Assembly: GCA_963728785.1 (NCBI GenBank)
Contig: CAVSKV010000004.1
Coordinates: 1,116,001-1,180,000 of the forward strand
Source of the DNA: JAGWRI01 sp963728785
GTDB taxonomy: Bacteria; Gemmatimonadota; Gemmatimonadetes; Gemmatimonadales; Gemmatimonadaceae
Length of the DNA: 64,000 nt
Direction: 5' to 3'
Positions within the stretch are counted from its first letter, which is position 1; the number at the start of each line of letters is the position of its first letter. The position numbers were made by a program, and so were the translations under genes. This document shows positions 35,547-45,034 of this stretch, in pieces. The notes under the pieces are model-generated. The model was not told the origin of the DNA. It saw nothing but the letters and a program-made list of their open reading frames with translations, and did no database searches.

Positions 35547-36059
35547 CTACGTCGTCGAAGAGGAATCGAGCTTGTGCAAGGCGTCCCTCCGCGCGTCGTG
35601 CGTGGGCGGACAGTTGCAGGGTCCGGCATTGAGATCGGCGCCGCACGTGGGACAGAGCCCCTTGCAGTCGTCCCGACACAGGGCGAATGCCGGGGCGTTG
35701 AGCAGCCACAGTTCACGCACTGCCGGGCGCAGATCGAGTTCCTTGGCGCGAGGATCGAACGTGTACACGTCGGGATCAGCGGCCTCTTCGTCGCCGGACT
35801 CGGCGAAGATCACGTGCGCCTCGTCTTCCACGGCCACCGATGTTGCAGTCAAACAGCGCCGGCACGGGAGCACCGCGGTGCCCGCGATGCGGCTGTGCCA
35901 GTAGAACCGTCCCGCGCCCGCCGGCGAAAGGCGTCCGCCCACGCGGATAGCGCCCGCCGGCACCGGATCTCCCGCCTGCCAGACGGGGTCGTCGGCCGGC
36001 AATTCCCCGTTCACGTGAACGGCGGCAGACTCGAGATCGCGAATGTCAAAGGACAGCAT
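35547..36059 (-). CDS. DUF177 (YceD-like) protein
   Basis: 170 residues. The central CRRCL and the C-terminal Cys-rich part (CRDDCKGLCPTCGADLN, Cys near 132-146) form the DUF177 metal-binding signature. DUF177 is conserved upstream of rpmF and has been linked to 23S rRNA accumulation in plants and bacteria. The ATG at 36059 is chosen because it starts at the conserved MLSFDIRDL; an in-frame start ~30 codons upstream looks non-coding. Confidence 0.92.
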   Translation of the reverse strand: MLSFDIRDLESAAVHVNGELPADDPVWQAGDPVPAGAIRVGGRLSPAGAGRFYWHSRIAGTAVLPCRRCLTATSVAVEDEAHVIFAESGDEEAADPDVYTFDPRAKELDLRPAVRELWLLNAPAFALCRDDCKGLCPTCGADLNAGPCNCPPTHDARRDALHKLDSSSTT

Positions 36060-36158
36060 AGCCACGAAAACTACCTGGCTGGCGAGAGCTTCACAAGTCT
36101 GCGCCACGTTGGAAGTTAGCGGTTCCGGCGAGGCCCGCGCCCACCGCGCGGCCAAACC

Positions 36159-36587
36159 CTATCGTGCGGCGATAACGTCGCTCTCCGCGAAGAAGAAGCG
36201 GGCCTCGCGTTCAGCATTCTCGTCGCTGTCGGAGGCGTGGATGGCGTTCCGCTCCTTGGACTCGGCGTAGAGCTTGCGGACGGTGCCCGCTTCGGCCTCG
36301 GCAGGGTCGGTAGCGCCGATCGCCTTGCGCAAGGCGGCGACGGCCCCTGCCGCCTCGAGGATCATCGGCATGCACGGCCCCGAGGTCATGAAGGCGACCA
36401 GCGACTGGTAGAATGGCCGCTCGCGGTGCACGGCGTAGAACTCGCCGGCCTGAGTGGTGGTGAGGTGCATGACGCGCGCGGCGCGCACTACGAAGCCCTG
36501 GGCTTCGAGGTGCGCAATGATCTTGCCCGCCTTGCCGGCGCCGACGGCGTCGGGCTTGATGATCGTGAGCGTGTAGTTGGCAGCCAT
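36159..36587 (-). CDS. ndk: Nucleoside diphosphate kinase
   Basis: Balances NTP pools. 142 residues; phosphate-accepting His117 in the NAIHASDS motif, and TLTIIKPDAV at the N-terminus. It follows sucD by 48 bases and precedes DUF177 by 99 bases, so its grouping with either is uncertain. Next to succinyl-CoA synthetase it could equilibrate GTP and ATP made there (inference). Confidence 0.97.
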   Translation of the reverse strand: MAANYTLTIIKPDAVGAGKAGKIIAHLEAQGFVVRAARVMHLTTTQAGEFYAVHRERPFYQSLVAFMTSGPCMPMILEAAGAVAALRKAIGATDPAEAEAGTVRKLYAESKERNAIHASDSDENAEREARFFFAESDVIAAR

Positions 36588-36635
36588 TGGGAAGGGTGTT
36601 CCGATGATTGAGAAATACCTGGGATTGCGGCGCGG

Positions 36636-37508
36636 CTACTTCAGGTGCGCCCGGATCAGCTCTACGAAGTCGATGGGGCGTTTGGCAACTCCCATGCCGG
36701 CCGCCTCGAAGGCGGCGAGCTTCTCGGCCGCAGTGCCCGATGAGCCCGAGATGATGGCGCCCGCGTGGCCCATGCGGCGACCCGGAGGTGCGGTCTGGCC
36801 AGCGATGAACCCGACCACCGGTTTCGTCATGTGCTGCTTGACGAAGTCGGCGGCCTGCTGTTCGTCGGTGCCGCCGATCTCACCCATCATCGCCACGGCC
36901 TTCGTGTGCGGATCCTTTTCGAACGCCGCCAGGCAGTCGATGAAGTTCGTGCCGTTGATCGGGTCGCCGCCGATCCCGACACAGGTGGACTGGCCGAGGC
37001 CGGCCCGCGTGAGCTGATACACGATCTCGTAGGTGAGCGTGCCCGACCGGCTGACGACGCCAATGTTGCCGGGGGCGCAGATGCGGCCGGGAATGATGCC
37101 GACCTTGCATTGGCCAGGCGTGATGAGGCCCGGGCAGTTGGGGCCGAGAAGCCGGGCGCCCTTTTCCTGGACGAAGGGATAGACCTTGGTCATGTCGAGC
37201 ACCGGCACCCCTTCGGTGATTGCGACGATGAACTTGATCCCGGCGTCGGCGGCTTCCATGATCGCGTCGGCGGCGTACATCGGCGGCACGTACACGACGC
37301 TGGTGTCGGCGCCGGTGGCGGCGACGGCGTCGTGCATCGTATTGAAGATCGGCACGGTGTTCTCGAACGTCTGGCCGCCTCTGCCCGGGGTGACGCCGCC
37401 CACGACCTTGGTGCCGTACTCCATCATCTGCTTGGCGTGGAACGATCCATCGCGTCCGGTGATGCCCTGCACGACGACGGTAGTGGAGTGGTCAACGAAG
37501 ATGCTCAC
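36636..37508 (-). CDS. sucD: Succinyl-CoA synthetase, alpha subunit
   Basis: TCA-cycle enzyme forming succinate and ATP or GTP. 290 residues; CoA-binding N-terminus (VVVQGITGRDGSFHAKQM), phosphorylated His248 in RRMGHAGAII, GPNCPGL in the middle. GTG at 37508 overlaps the sucC stop (GTGA), and frame upstream is antisense of sucC. Confidence 0.97.
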   Translation of the reverse strand: MSIFVDHSTTVVVQGITGRDGSFHAKQMMEYGTKVVGGVTPGRGGQTFENTVPIFNTMHDAVAATGADTSVVYVPPMYAADAIMEAADAGIKFIVAITEGVPVLDMTKVYPFVQEKGARLLGPNCPGLITPGQCKVGIIPGRICAPGNIGVVSRSGTLTYEIVYQLTRAGLGQSTCVGIGGDPINGTNFIDCLAAFEKDPHTKAVAMMGEIGGTDEQQAADFVKQHMTKPVVGFIAGQTAPPGRRMGHAGAIISGSSGTAAEKLAAFEAAGMGVAKRPIDFVELIRAHLK

Positions 37509-38650
37509 GCGGCCTTCCCTCCCTTGGCGAGGGCCACGGCCTGCTTCACGGCTTCGTCCATGTCGGCAGATGCCGAGAAACCATTGGCTTTGAGAATCTT
37601 CACGGCGATTTCCTCGTTGGTACCGGTCAGGCGGATGACGATGGGCACCTTGAGCGGATTCGCCCTGGTGGCCGTCACGATGCCGTTGGCCACGTCGTCG
37701 GTGCGGGTGATGCCGCCGAAGATGTTGAACAGGATGGCCTTCACGTTGGGATCGCTGGTGATGATACGGAGGGCGTTCACCACCTTCTCGGGATTGGACG
37801 AGCCGCCGATGTCGAGGAAGTTGGCCGGCTGGCCGCCGTAGTACTTGACGAGGTCCATCGTGGCCATGGCGAGACCGGCGCCGTTGACCACGCAACCGAC
37901 GTCGCCGTCGAGCTTGATGAACGTGAGGTTGGCTTCGCGAGCGGCCACCTCGCTCGGTGCTTCACCGCTGTCATCGCGCAACGCCGCGACATCCGGGCGG
38001 CGGTCGAGTTCGTTGTCGTCGATCACCATCTTGGCGTCGAGCGCGAGCACGTCGCCCCCGGGCGTCGTGACGAGCGGGTTGATCTCGGCCAGGGAGGCGC
38101 CGCTGCTCATGAACGCGGCGTAGAGGTTCTGCATGATGGACGCGGCGGCTCGCGCCTGCTTGATGTCGTCATACAGCGAGAAGCCGAGTTCCATGGCCTG
38201 GTAGCCCAGGAGGCCGTAGCGCGTGTCGACGCGGAGCCGGCTGATCTTTTCCGGCGTCTTGGCGGCGACCTCTTCGATATCGATGCCGCCGGCGCGGCTC
38301 ACCATGAGCACCGGCGCTCTGGAGGTACGATCCAGAATTACCCCGACATAGGCCTCGCTGGCGATATCCTCGGCGGGGGTCACGAGGACCTTCTGCACGG
38401 TAAGGCCCTTGATCTGCATGCCCAGGATCTTGGCGGCGACCGCCCTGGCGTCCGCGGGGTTCTTCGCGAGTTTCACGCCGCCCGCCTTGCCTCGCCCGCC
38501 TGCGTGCACCTGGGCCTTGATGACCACCGTCGCATTGAATTTTCTGGCAATCGCTTCTGCCTGATCGGAGGTCGTGGCCACTTCCCCCGGCGGAATGGGC
38601 ACGCCGTGGGCGCGCAGAATGTCCTTGGCCTGGTATTCGTGAATGTTCAC
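37505..38650 (-). CDS. sucC: Succinyl-CoA synthetase, beta subunit
   Basis: 381 residues with an ATP-grasp nucleotide-binding domain (N-terminus MNIHEYQAKDILRAHGVPIP; VIKAQVHAGGRGKAGGVKLA near residue 42) and a C-terminal flavodoxin-like region (ILFNIFGGITRTDDVANG). Its ATG overlaps the carbamate kinase stop. Confidence 0.97.
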   Translation of the reverse strand: MNIHEYQAKDILRAHGVPIPPGEVATTSDQAEAIARKFNATVVIKAQVHAGGRGKAGGVKLAKNPADARAVAAKILGMQIKGLTVQKVLVTPAEDIASEAYVGVILDRTSRAPVLMVSRAGGIDIEEVAAKTPEKISRLRVDTRYGLLGYQAMELGFSLYDDIKQARAAASIMQNLYAAFMSSGASLAEINPLVTTPGGDVLALDAKMVIDDNELDRRPDVAALRDDSGEAPSEVAAREANLTFIKLDGDVGCVVNGAGLAMATMDLVKYYGGQPANFLDIGGSSNPEKVVNALRIITSDPNVKAILFNIFGGITRTDDVANGIVTATRANPLKVPIVIRLTGTNEEIAVKILKANGFSASADMDEAVKQAVALAKGGKAA

Positions 38651-39609
38651 GCCTGCTCCGCTGTGATGGTCGTTCCGGCTTCGCCACGGACGGCGTCGCG
38701 TCCCCGGCTCAGCTCTGTGATGATCGCACGGCCGCCGGTGCGGCGTACGAAGTCCACTGCGGCGCGGATCTTCGGCGCCATGCTGCCTTCGCCAAATGCG
38801 CCTGCGCCGTCCATGCGAACCGCCTCATCCACCGTGAGCCGCGGCAACGCTCGCTGATCGGGCGTGTCCCAATTGGCGTACACCGCGTCCACATCCGTGA
38901 GAATCAGCAGCAGTTCGGCGCCAAGGTCGCGCGCGAGCACGGCCGCCGCCAAGTCCTTATCCACCACGGCGTCGACCCCCTCCCAACCTAGCGAGGAATC
39001 CTCGTAAATGGGCGCCCCTCCACCCCCGCAGGCGATCACCACGGTGCCGCTGTCGAGGAGGCGCTTGACGACGCCTGCCTCATGCACCGCCAGGGGTGTC
39101 GGACTTCCCACCACCCGCCGCAGGTGTCCGCGTCCATCGGGGCGCACGGTGTAGCCCTCGGCCTCTACCTGCCGGGCCCGTTCCGGAGCGAGCGCGTGGC
39201 CGATGAACTTTGTTGGCGTCTGAAGCGCCGGGTCGCGCGGGTCCACGTGCACCTGTGTGATCACCGTGACCACCTCGCGCGGGCGCCCCGCCCGACGTAG
39301 TGCGTTGTCGAGCGACTGCTGGATCATGTAGCCGATCCAGCCCGCCGTCTCTGCCACGAGCACGCCCAGCGGCAGCGGGCTCGCGTCGCGCCGGGCCAAC
39401 TCGTTGCGTACGAGCTCGTCACCGACCTGCGGCCCATTGCCGTGGACGATGCAGACGTTCCAGCCGCTCAGGATGAGATCGACGATTGGCGCCAGGCTCT
39501 CGCGTGTGTGCCGGAACTGGTCGAAGATGGTGCATCGCTCGCCCTGCGGGGCGAGCGCGTTGCCGCCGATGGCGACGATGGCCGTCTGGATCGCTCGTTG
39601 GGCGGTCAT
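38647..39609 (-). CDS. arcC: Carbamate kinase
   Basis: Amino-acid-kinase fold; reversible ATP + carbamate to ADP + carbamoyl phosphate. 320 residues with VAIGGNAL near the N-terminus, VHGNGPQVGDE near residue 50, and the nucleotide region ACGGGGAPIYED and LTDVDAVY. The ATG overlaps the UPF0182 stop. There is no arcA or arcB nearby, so its carbamoyl phosphate source is unclear. It is coupled to sucC downstream. Confidence 0.92.
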   Translation of the reverse strand: MTAQRAIQTAIVAIGGNALAPQGERCTIFDQFRHTRESLAPIVDLILSGWNVCIVHGNGPQVGDELVRNELARRDASPLPLGVLVAETAGWIGYMIQQSLDNALRRAGRPREVVTVITQVHVDPRDPALQTPTKFIGHALAPERARQVEAEGYTVRPDGRGHLRRVVGSPTPLAVHEAGVVKRLLDSGTVVIACGGGGAPIYEDSSLGWEGVDAVVDKDLAAAVLARDLGAELLLILTDVDAVYANWDTPDQRALPRLTVDEAVRMDGAGAFGEGSMAPKIRAAVDFVRRTGGRAIITELSRGRDAVRGEAGTTITAEQA

Positions 39610-42071
39610 GGGGCCCGCACGCCGAGCAGGCGGCCGAGGGCGTCGAATGCGCGGCCGAACGCCAGCCAGTCCCCGCGGCGCAGCGCGTCGCGCATATCCT
39701 CGTACAGCTGCGCCGTGAGGCGCCGCGTCTCGACGGGTGAGGCGGGCGACGAAGGCCGTGGCGGAATCACGACGCCGCTGGCTTGCCGCAGGGTCGGCGC
39801 CACGTGTACGGAGTCGCGCACGAAGTAGGCCACGTGGAGGAGGTGCGGGACGGCGCCCGGTGTCCACTGATAGACGGGCTGCATGTACGCCAGGTGGTCG
39901 CCGAGCATGAACGCTCGCACGACTCCGTGCACCGCGCTGGTGTTCGGGGCGCGGGCCGCGCTGTCGGCGGCCGCGAGGCGATCGAGCACGTTGTGCCAGA
40001 GGGGGCCGCTGGCGCCCGATGCCGGCAACCATACCGTGCGGTGGGCGGGGCCTCCCTCGCTTACGAGCACCCCGCGCACGCGTTCTCCCTGATCGAGCAT
40101 CGGAATCTCAATGGCTGTTGGCCCATCATCGGGCAGCGCGAACACCGGCCACTGCGCGGCGAGGGCGCTATCGGCGCCGTCGACCACCGGCAGATGGATG
40201 GGCCGTCCGGTGTTCGCGCGCGCGTCGAATCGCCCGAAGGCGAGCGCCTGGGCGCGCGCGGCATCAGCAGCCGGGGGAAGAGCGGCGACCACAACGGCAG
40301 GGAGGGACGCCCGGCCCTCGAACAGGTGGGGGAACTCGCCGGCCCACGTCGCGGCGATGGGGTCCAGGACGCTGTCGGCCAGGATCAGAACCTCCCCGGT
40401 CTGAGACAGCACGAGCGCCGTGGCTGCGTGCTGGAAGTAGCTCCGTGTTTCGCCGTCGATCACGAACCGCTGGCTCAACGGGTAGGTGGACGACGCGGAA
40501 TAGAGATCGATGGCCCAGTACAGCGAGTCGCCAAAGACGAGTGGCTCCACGCGGCTGGCCTGTGCGAAGAAGGGGGCCAGGGCGGCCACACGGTCGCGCG
40601 CGTCGCGCACGGTGACGAGCACGGGGCCCGGCTCGGGGAGTTCCTGCACCCAGAGCCGCGGATTTCGCACGCTCAAGGCTTCGACCAGCCGTTCGGTGGA
40701 CGAATTGAGCGGCACTCCTTTCACGCGCCGAGCGGAGTCTGGCACCACCACGTAGCCCGAGGCGGAATCGAGGACGATCGAAGGAGCCAGGACGATCGCA
40801 TCGTCTTCGCTTCCGGGCTCCGGCATGCGGGCCGGCATGCCGTGGTCGTCAGCCGCCGATGCGAACGTGCGCACGGCGATGCCAAGAGGGGCGGCCTCGC
40901 CGGGATCGGGCGGCGGCTGTGGGGAGGTGACGACGCCGACGATGCCGTCGGGGCCGCTGGCCCACCCGATGCGCGCACCGCGACCGAGGCGCGACTCGGC
41001 TTCGACGGCGCGAACGAGCGGCACGGCGTCCCATGCCGGCACTCCCATGGCCGCCTGGGCGAGCGTGCGGTAGGCGTCGGCGGAATCACCGATGACGACG
41101 CGGTCCACGCCATACGCGCGGCGGGAATAGCCGGCGCGCGTCGCGTCGTACGGACGCTCGCGGAGCACCGGGTCGGGCTCGTCAGGAAAGCGGCTGCCTA
41201 TGAGCGGAGCAATGTCGCGCGTGACGACGCCGGCGGCGAGCACGCCGGCTACCGCGGTGAACACGAGCCGTCGCTGGCCCGTCCAGCCGGCCCAGATTAC
41301 GACGAGCCCTGAAGCCAGCGTCACCATGGCGAGCACCAGGTCGCCTGGAATGCCCACGCGGTGGTCGAGCGCGGTGAACGCCCCGCCCGGCCCCGAGCCC
41401 TGGAGCAACAGTCCGAACATTTCAAGGCGGAAGTGCCAGGCGAGCAGCAGGATCAGCACGCCGGCCAGCACCGCGAGATGGCGCCGCACGTATTCGGAAA
41501 CGTGCAATCGCCCGCGTTCGAGGCGCAGGCCCGGGGTGAGGACGTACAGGAACACCGCGACCGCCGTCACGCAGAGGACGCTAGCCGTGGCCCAGGTGAA
41601 CAGCGATTGCTCGAACGGGAGCCGATAGGTGAAGAAGCCGAGATCGGCGTTGAAGTAGGGATCGCTCTCCCCGAACGGGCGCCCGGCACGGGCCAGCAGG
41701 AAACCCGTCCAGTCCTGAAGGGCGAAGGCCAGTGGCAGCGTGACGACGAGCGCCACGACGACGGTCATGCCGGTGAGTGACCGGTGCGACACCTCTTCGC
41801 CGATGTCGAGGTTCCCGACACGACGCGGGAGCACCAACGACACGACGGATTGCCGCACCGCGTAGAAATTGGCGAATGCGAAGAGTCCCACCGCCAGGCC
41901 GCCGGCGGCACGAAGCACGAGGAGCGCGGTGAAGCGCGCCTCCCAGAGCGGAAGCGCGTCGAGCGCACGGTACCAGCGGTAGCCGGCGTAGAACTGCGAC
42001 ACCGCCCGCGCGGCGAGCAGCGTGAGCGCGCCCCCAGCGAGGGCGAAGACGAGCCATCGCCGCGACGTCAT
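39606..42071 (-). CDS. UPF0182 family membrane protein
   Basis: 821 residues. Around seven hydrophobic helices fill the first ~290, and a large soluble, presumably extracytoplasmic, domain fills the rest, ending without an acidic linker. The segment RPFGESDPYFNADLGFFTYRLP after helix 3-4 is the family signature. UPF0182 (COG1615) has no established function. Unusually it sits between a phosphohexomutase, one base upstream, and carbamate kinase, with which it overlaps. Confidence 0.85.
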   Translation of the reverse strand: MTSRRWLVFALAGGALTLLAARAVSQFYAGYRWYRALDALPLWEARFTALLVLRAAGGLAVGLFAFANFYAVRQSVVSLVLPRRVGNLDIGEEVSHRSLTGMTVVVALVVTLPLAFALQDWTGFLLARAGRPFGESDPYFNADLGFFTYRLPFEQSLFTWATASVLCVTAVAVFLYVLTPGLRLERGRLHVSEYVRRHLAVLAGVLILLLAWHFRLEMFGLLLQGSGPGGAFTALDHRVGIPGDLVLAMVTLASGLVVIWAGWTGQRRLVFTAVAGVLAAGVVTRDIAPLIGSRFPDEPDPVLRERPYDATRAGYSRRAYGVDRVVIGDSADAYRTLAQAAMGVPAWDAVPLVRAVEAESRLGRGARIGWASGPDGIVGVVTSPQPPPDPGEAAPLGIAVRTFASAADDHGMPARMPEPGSEDDAIVLAPSIVLDSASGYVVVPDSARRVKGVPLNSSTERLVEALSVRNPRLWVQELPEPGPVLVTVRDARDRVAALAPFFAQASRVEPLVFGDSLYWAIDLYSASSTYPLSQRFVIDGETRSYFQHAATALVLSQTGEVLILADSVLDPIAATWAGEFPHLFEGRASLPAVVVAALPPAADAARAQALAFGRFDARANTGRPIHLPVVDGADSALAAQWPVFALPDDGPTAIEIPMLDQGERVRGVLVSEGGPAHRTVWLPASGASGPLWHNVLDRLAAADSAARAPNTSAVHGVVRAFMLGDHLAYMQPVYQWTPGAVPHLLHVAYFVRDSVHVAPTLRQASGVVIPPRPSSPASPVETRRLTAQLYEDMRDALRRGDWLAFGRAFDALGRLLGVRAP

Positions 42072-42072
42072 G

Positions 42073-43443
42073 TCACACCTGCACGCCCTGCGCGCGGAGC
42101 CAGCCTTCCATCTCGGCGCGAATCGCGTCCAGTCGTTCCCGGGTGCGCGCTTCGAATCTGGCCACGATCACGGGCTGCGTGTTCGACGCGCGGATCAGCC
42201 CCCACCCGTCGCCGAACAACACGCGGACGCCGTCCACGTCGATCACGTCGTGGGTGCCGCGGAAGTGGGCGACGGCCCGGGCCACGACGTCGAACTTGAG
42301 TTCGTCCGGGCAGTCCACGCGGATCTCCGGCGTGGCGAAGTAGGCAGGGACGTCGGCCAGCAGTTCGCGCACGGTGCGGCCGGTATCGGCCACGATGCGG
42401 AGCAACCGGGCGGCGCCGTACAGCGCGTCGTCGTGGCCGTAGAACCCCTCGGTAAAGAACATGTGACCGCTCATCTCGCCGGCCAGCGGCGCGTGCAGCG
42501 CCTTCATCTTCTCCTTGATCAGCGAGTGCCCGGTCTTCCACATCACGGGATCACCCCCAGCGGCCCGGATGGCGTCGGGAAGCGCTTGCGAGCACTTCAC
42601 ATCGAAGATGATGGACTGGCCCGGGCCTGTGCGCCGGAGCACGTCGCGGGCGTAGACGATCAATAGCCGGTCGCCCCAGATGATCTCGCCCGTCTGATCG
42701 ACCACGCCGATGCGGTCGGCGTCACCGTCGAAGGCGATTCCCAGTTCTGCGCCCTCGGCGCGTACGGCCGCGATGAGCGCATCGAGGTTCGCGGGAACCG
42801 TCGGGTCGGGATGATGATTGGGAAAGGCGCCGTCGCTTTCGCAGAACAGGCCGCGCCCGTCCACGCCCAGTCGTGCGAACAGTCGCGGCGCGACCAGCGC
42901 CCCCGCCCCGTTGCCGCAGTCATAGACGACCTTCACCCGTCGCGCCAGCGGACCGATGCGCGCCACGATATCGTCCACGTATGGCTCGATCACTTGCTCG
43001 TTCCGCACGGTGCCCGCTCCGACCGGACCGCCAGGGGTCTGCGTGAGGCGGTACAGCTCCTGGATCTCCGCCCCGTACACGGATGCCCTGCCACGGCAGA
43101 TCTTAAGGCCGTTGAATTCCGGCGGATTGTGCGAACCGGTGATCTGGATGCCGCCGGCGACGTCGAGGTGGTTGAGGCTCCAGTACATGAGCGGTGTGGG
43201 GACGACCCCGATGTCCACCACGCTGACGCCGCTCCCCGTGAGGCCGTCCACCAGCGCGTCGCGCAACGCTCCGCCGCTCGGACGGTTGTCGCGTCCCACG
43301 ACGAGCGGCCCGGCCACCCCGCGCTCGTCGAGATACCGGGCGTAGGCGGCGCCTACAGCACGCGCCGCTTCGGTCGTGAGGTCCTTCCCCACCACGCCTC
43401 GAATGTCGTACTCACGAAAGATTCCCGGTGCAACGGTCATCAT
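42073..43443 (-). CDS. Phosphomannomutase/phosphoglucomutase
   Basis: Alpha-D-phosphohexomutase that interconverts sugar 1- and 6-phosphates. 456 residues; the phosphoserine is Ser104 in ITGSHNPPEF, the metal loop is FDGDADRIG, the sugar-binding loop GEMSGH, and the phosphate loop RASNTQPVIVAR. Length and motifs fit the ManB/AlgC group; dual PMM/PGM activity is typical but cannot be assigned from sequence. It would supply precursors for the envelope-glycan genes. Confidence 0.94.
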   Translation of the reverse strand: MMTVAPGIFREYDIRGVVGKDLTTEAARAVGAAYARYLDERGVAGPLVVGRDNRPSGGALRDALVDGLTGSGVSVVDIGVVPTPLMYWSLNHLDVAGGIQITGSHNPPEFNGLKICRGRASVYGAEIQELYRLTQTPGGPVGAGTVRNEQVIEPYVDDIVARIGPLARRVKVVYDCGNGAGALVAPRLFARLGVDGRGLFCESDGAFPNHHPDPTVPANLDALIAAVRAEGAELGIAFDGDADRIGVVDQTGEIIWGDRLLIVYARDVLRRTGPGQSIIFDVKCSQALPDAIRAAGGDPVMWKTGHSLIKEKMKALHAPLAGEMSGHMFFTEGFYGHDDALYGAARLLRIVADTGRTVRELLADVPAYFATPEIRVDCPDELKFDVVARAVAHFRGTHDVIDVDGVRVLFGDGWGLIRASNTQPVIVARFEARTRERLDAIRAEMEGWLRAQGVQV

Positions 43444-43457
43444 AGTCCTCGAAATGC

Positions 43458-43483
43458 GGACGGGGCCGTGGCAGGCCCCGTCC
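43458..43483 (-). terminator. Hairpin ending the nuo operon
   Basis: Perfect 10-bp stem GGACGGGGCC / GGCCCCGTCC with a 6-base loop, 25 bases past nuoN. The following minus-strand bases (GCATTTCG) make only a weak U-tract, so termination may be partial and allow some read-through into the phosphohexomutase gene. Confidence 0.6.
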
Positions 43484-43507
43484 CTCGTTGCCGTGGCCGC
43501 CGCCGAG

Positions 43508-45034
43508 CTACCGTGCGGCCGGGGGTGGCCGGGTCCGCACCACGGTGATCGGCGGTGCGTTGATCACCCCCGCCCTGGCGAAGCCGACGAAGTTGTCGGG
43601 CACGACGCCCAGCAGCAGAATCGCGAGCACCGTCACCAGGACCACGGCCCGGGTGAGCCTGGGCGTGGGGCCCGGAACGGCCGCGTCGACGGGACGCGGC
43701 TTCATGAACATGGCCACCACCACGTACAAGTAATAGCCCGCCGACACAACCGTCGTCAGCACGAGGATCACGGCGAGTGTGATCTGCGGCATGGGCGCCT
43801 GGAGGGCAACCTGCAGAACGTACCACTTGGCAAAGAAACCGGCGCCTCCGAAAATCGGGAAGCCGAGCAGCGACAACATCAGGATCCCCATGCCGAGGGC
43901 CAGCCATGGCCGTACCGACCAGAGGCCGGAGAAGTCGTCGATCATCACCGGGCGGTCACCGGCGCGGGACATCACGATGATGATCGCGAAGGCGCCGAAC
44001 GTGGCGAGCGTATAAGCCAGGAGGTAGAACAGCACCGCACTACTGGCCTGCGTGCTGCCGGCGGCGAGCGCCACGAGCAGGAACCCGGCGTGCGCGATGC
44101 TCGAATAGGCGAGCATCCGTTTGATATTGCGTTGGGCGAGCCCCACCGCATTGCCCACCAGCATCGTGGCGATGGCCAGGCCCGCCACGGCCGGGTGCCA
44201 GGCCATGTAGGCAGCCGGGAACGCCTGCATCCAGACGCGCAGCAGCGCGGCGAACGCCGCCGCTTTGACCGTGGCGGCCATGTAGGCCGTGATCGGAGAC
44301 GGCGCGCCGTCGTACACGTCGGGCGCCCACATGTGGAACGGGACGGCCGCCACCTTGAAGCCAAAGCCGACGAGCATGAGCGCCACGCCCATGACGAGCA
44401 GCGGACTGTGCGCGAGGCCGAGCGTGGTCACCCGGTCGGAAATGTCGACGAAGTTGGTCGCCCCGGTGGCGCCGTAGACGAGCGCCATGCCGTAGAGGAG
44501 AAAGGCGGTGGCGAAGGCGCCAAGGAGGAAATACTTGAGGGCCCCTTCGGCCCCGCGGGCACTGCGCCGGTTGATGCCGGCCAGCGCGTAGACCGACAGC
44601 GACATCAACTCGATGCCGAGGAACACGATCATCAGATCCTGGGCGGCGGCCAGCAGCATCATTCCCGCCGATGCGAGAAGAATGAGCACGTGCGCCTCGG
44701 CAACCGTGAGGCCCATCCGGTCGTTGTCGTCGATCGTGAGCGCGATCGCGAACAAGGTGCCGAGGAGGATGACCAGGTCGGCCATCCATCGGAAGTTGTC
44801 CACGGCGATCGGGCCAGCGGTGGCCGTGCGCTGCTGGTAGAGGCTCCACACCACGTAGGCGCCGGTGATCACGGTGAGGACCAGGCTGGCGAAGCCGACG
44901 CTGCGCTGATGAGCCACCGTGGCCGGTCGCCAGGCTGCCCAGATGAGCAGGAGCATGGCCCCGCCCATCAGCACGAGGTCGGGGCCGAGCGCCGCCATGA
45001 GCTGCCACGGGACGGAGAGATCGAACGGGGGCAT
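43508..45034 (-). CDS. nuoN: NADH-quinone oxidoreductase subunit N
   Basis: 508-residue antiporter-like membrane subunit of complex I with about 14 hydrophobic helices. Conserved helices include one carrying EAHVLILLASAGM and the Lys-containing region after FHMWAPDVYDGAP. ATG overlaps the nuoM stop (TGATG); last gene of the operon. Confidence 0.97.
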   Translation of the reverse strand: MPPFDLSVPWQLMAALGPDLVLMGGAMLLLIWAAWRPATVAHQRSVGFASLVLTVITGAYVVWSLYQQRTATAGPIAVDNFRWMADLVILLGTLFAIALTIDDNDRMGLTVAEAHVLILLASAGMMLLAAAQDLMIVFLGIELMSLSVYALAGINRRSARGAEGALKYFLLGAFATAFLLYGMALVYGATGATNFVDISDRVTTLGLAHSPLLVMGVALMLVGFGFKVAAVPFHMWAPDVYDGAPSPITAYMAATVKAAAFAALLRVWMQAFPAAYMAWHPAVAGLAIATMLVGNAVGLAQRNIKRMLAYSSIAHAGFLLVALAAGSTQASSAVLFYLLAYTLATFGAFAIIIVMSRAGDRPVMIDDFSGLWSVRPWLALGMGILMLSLLGFPIFGGAGFFAKWYVLQVALQAPMPQITLAVILVLTTVVSAGYYLYVVVAMFMKPRPVDAAVPGPTPRLTRAVVLVTVLAILLLGVVPDNFVGFARAGVINAPPITVVRTRPPPAAR

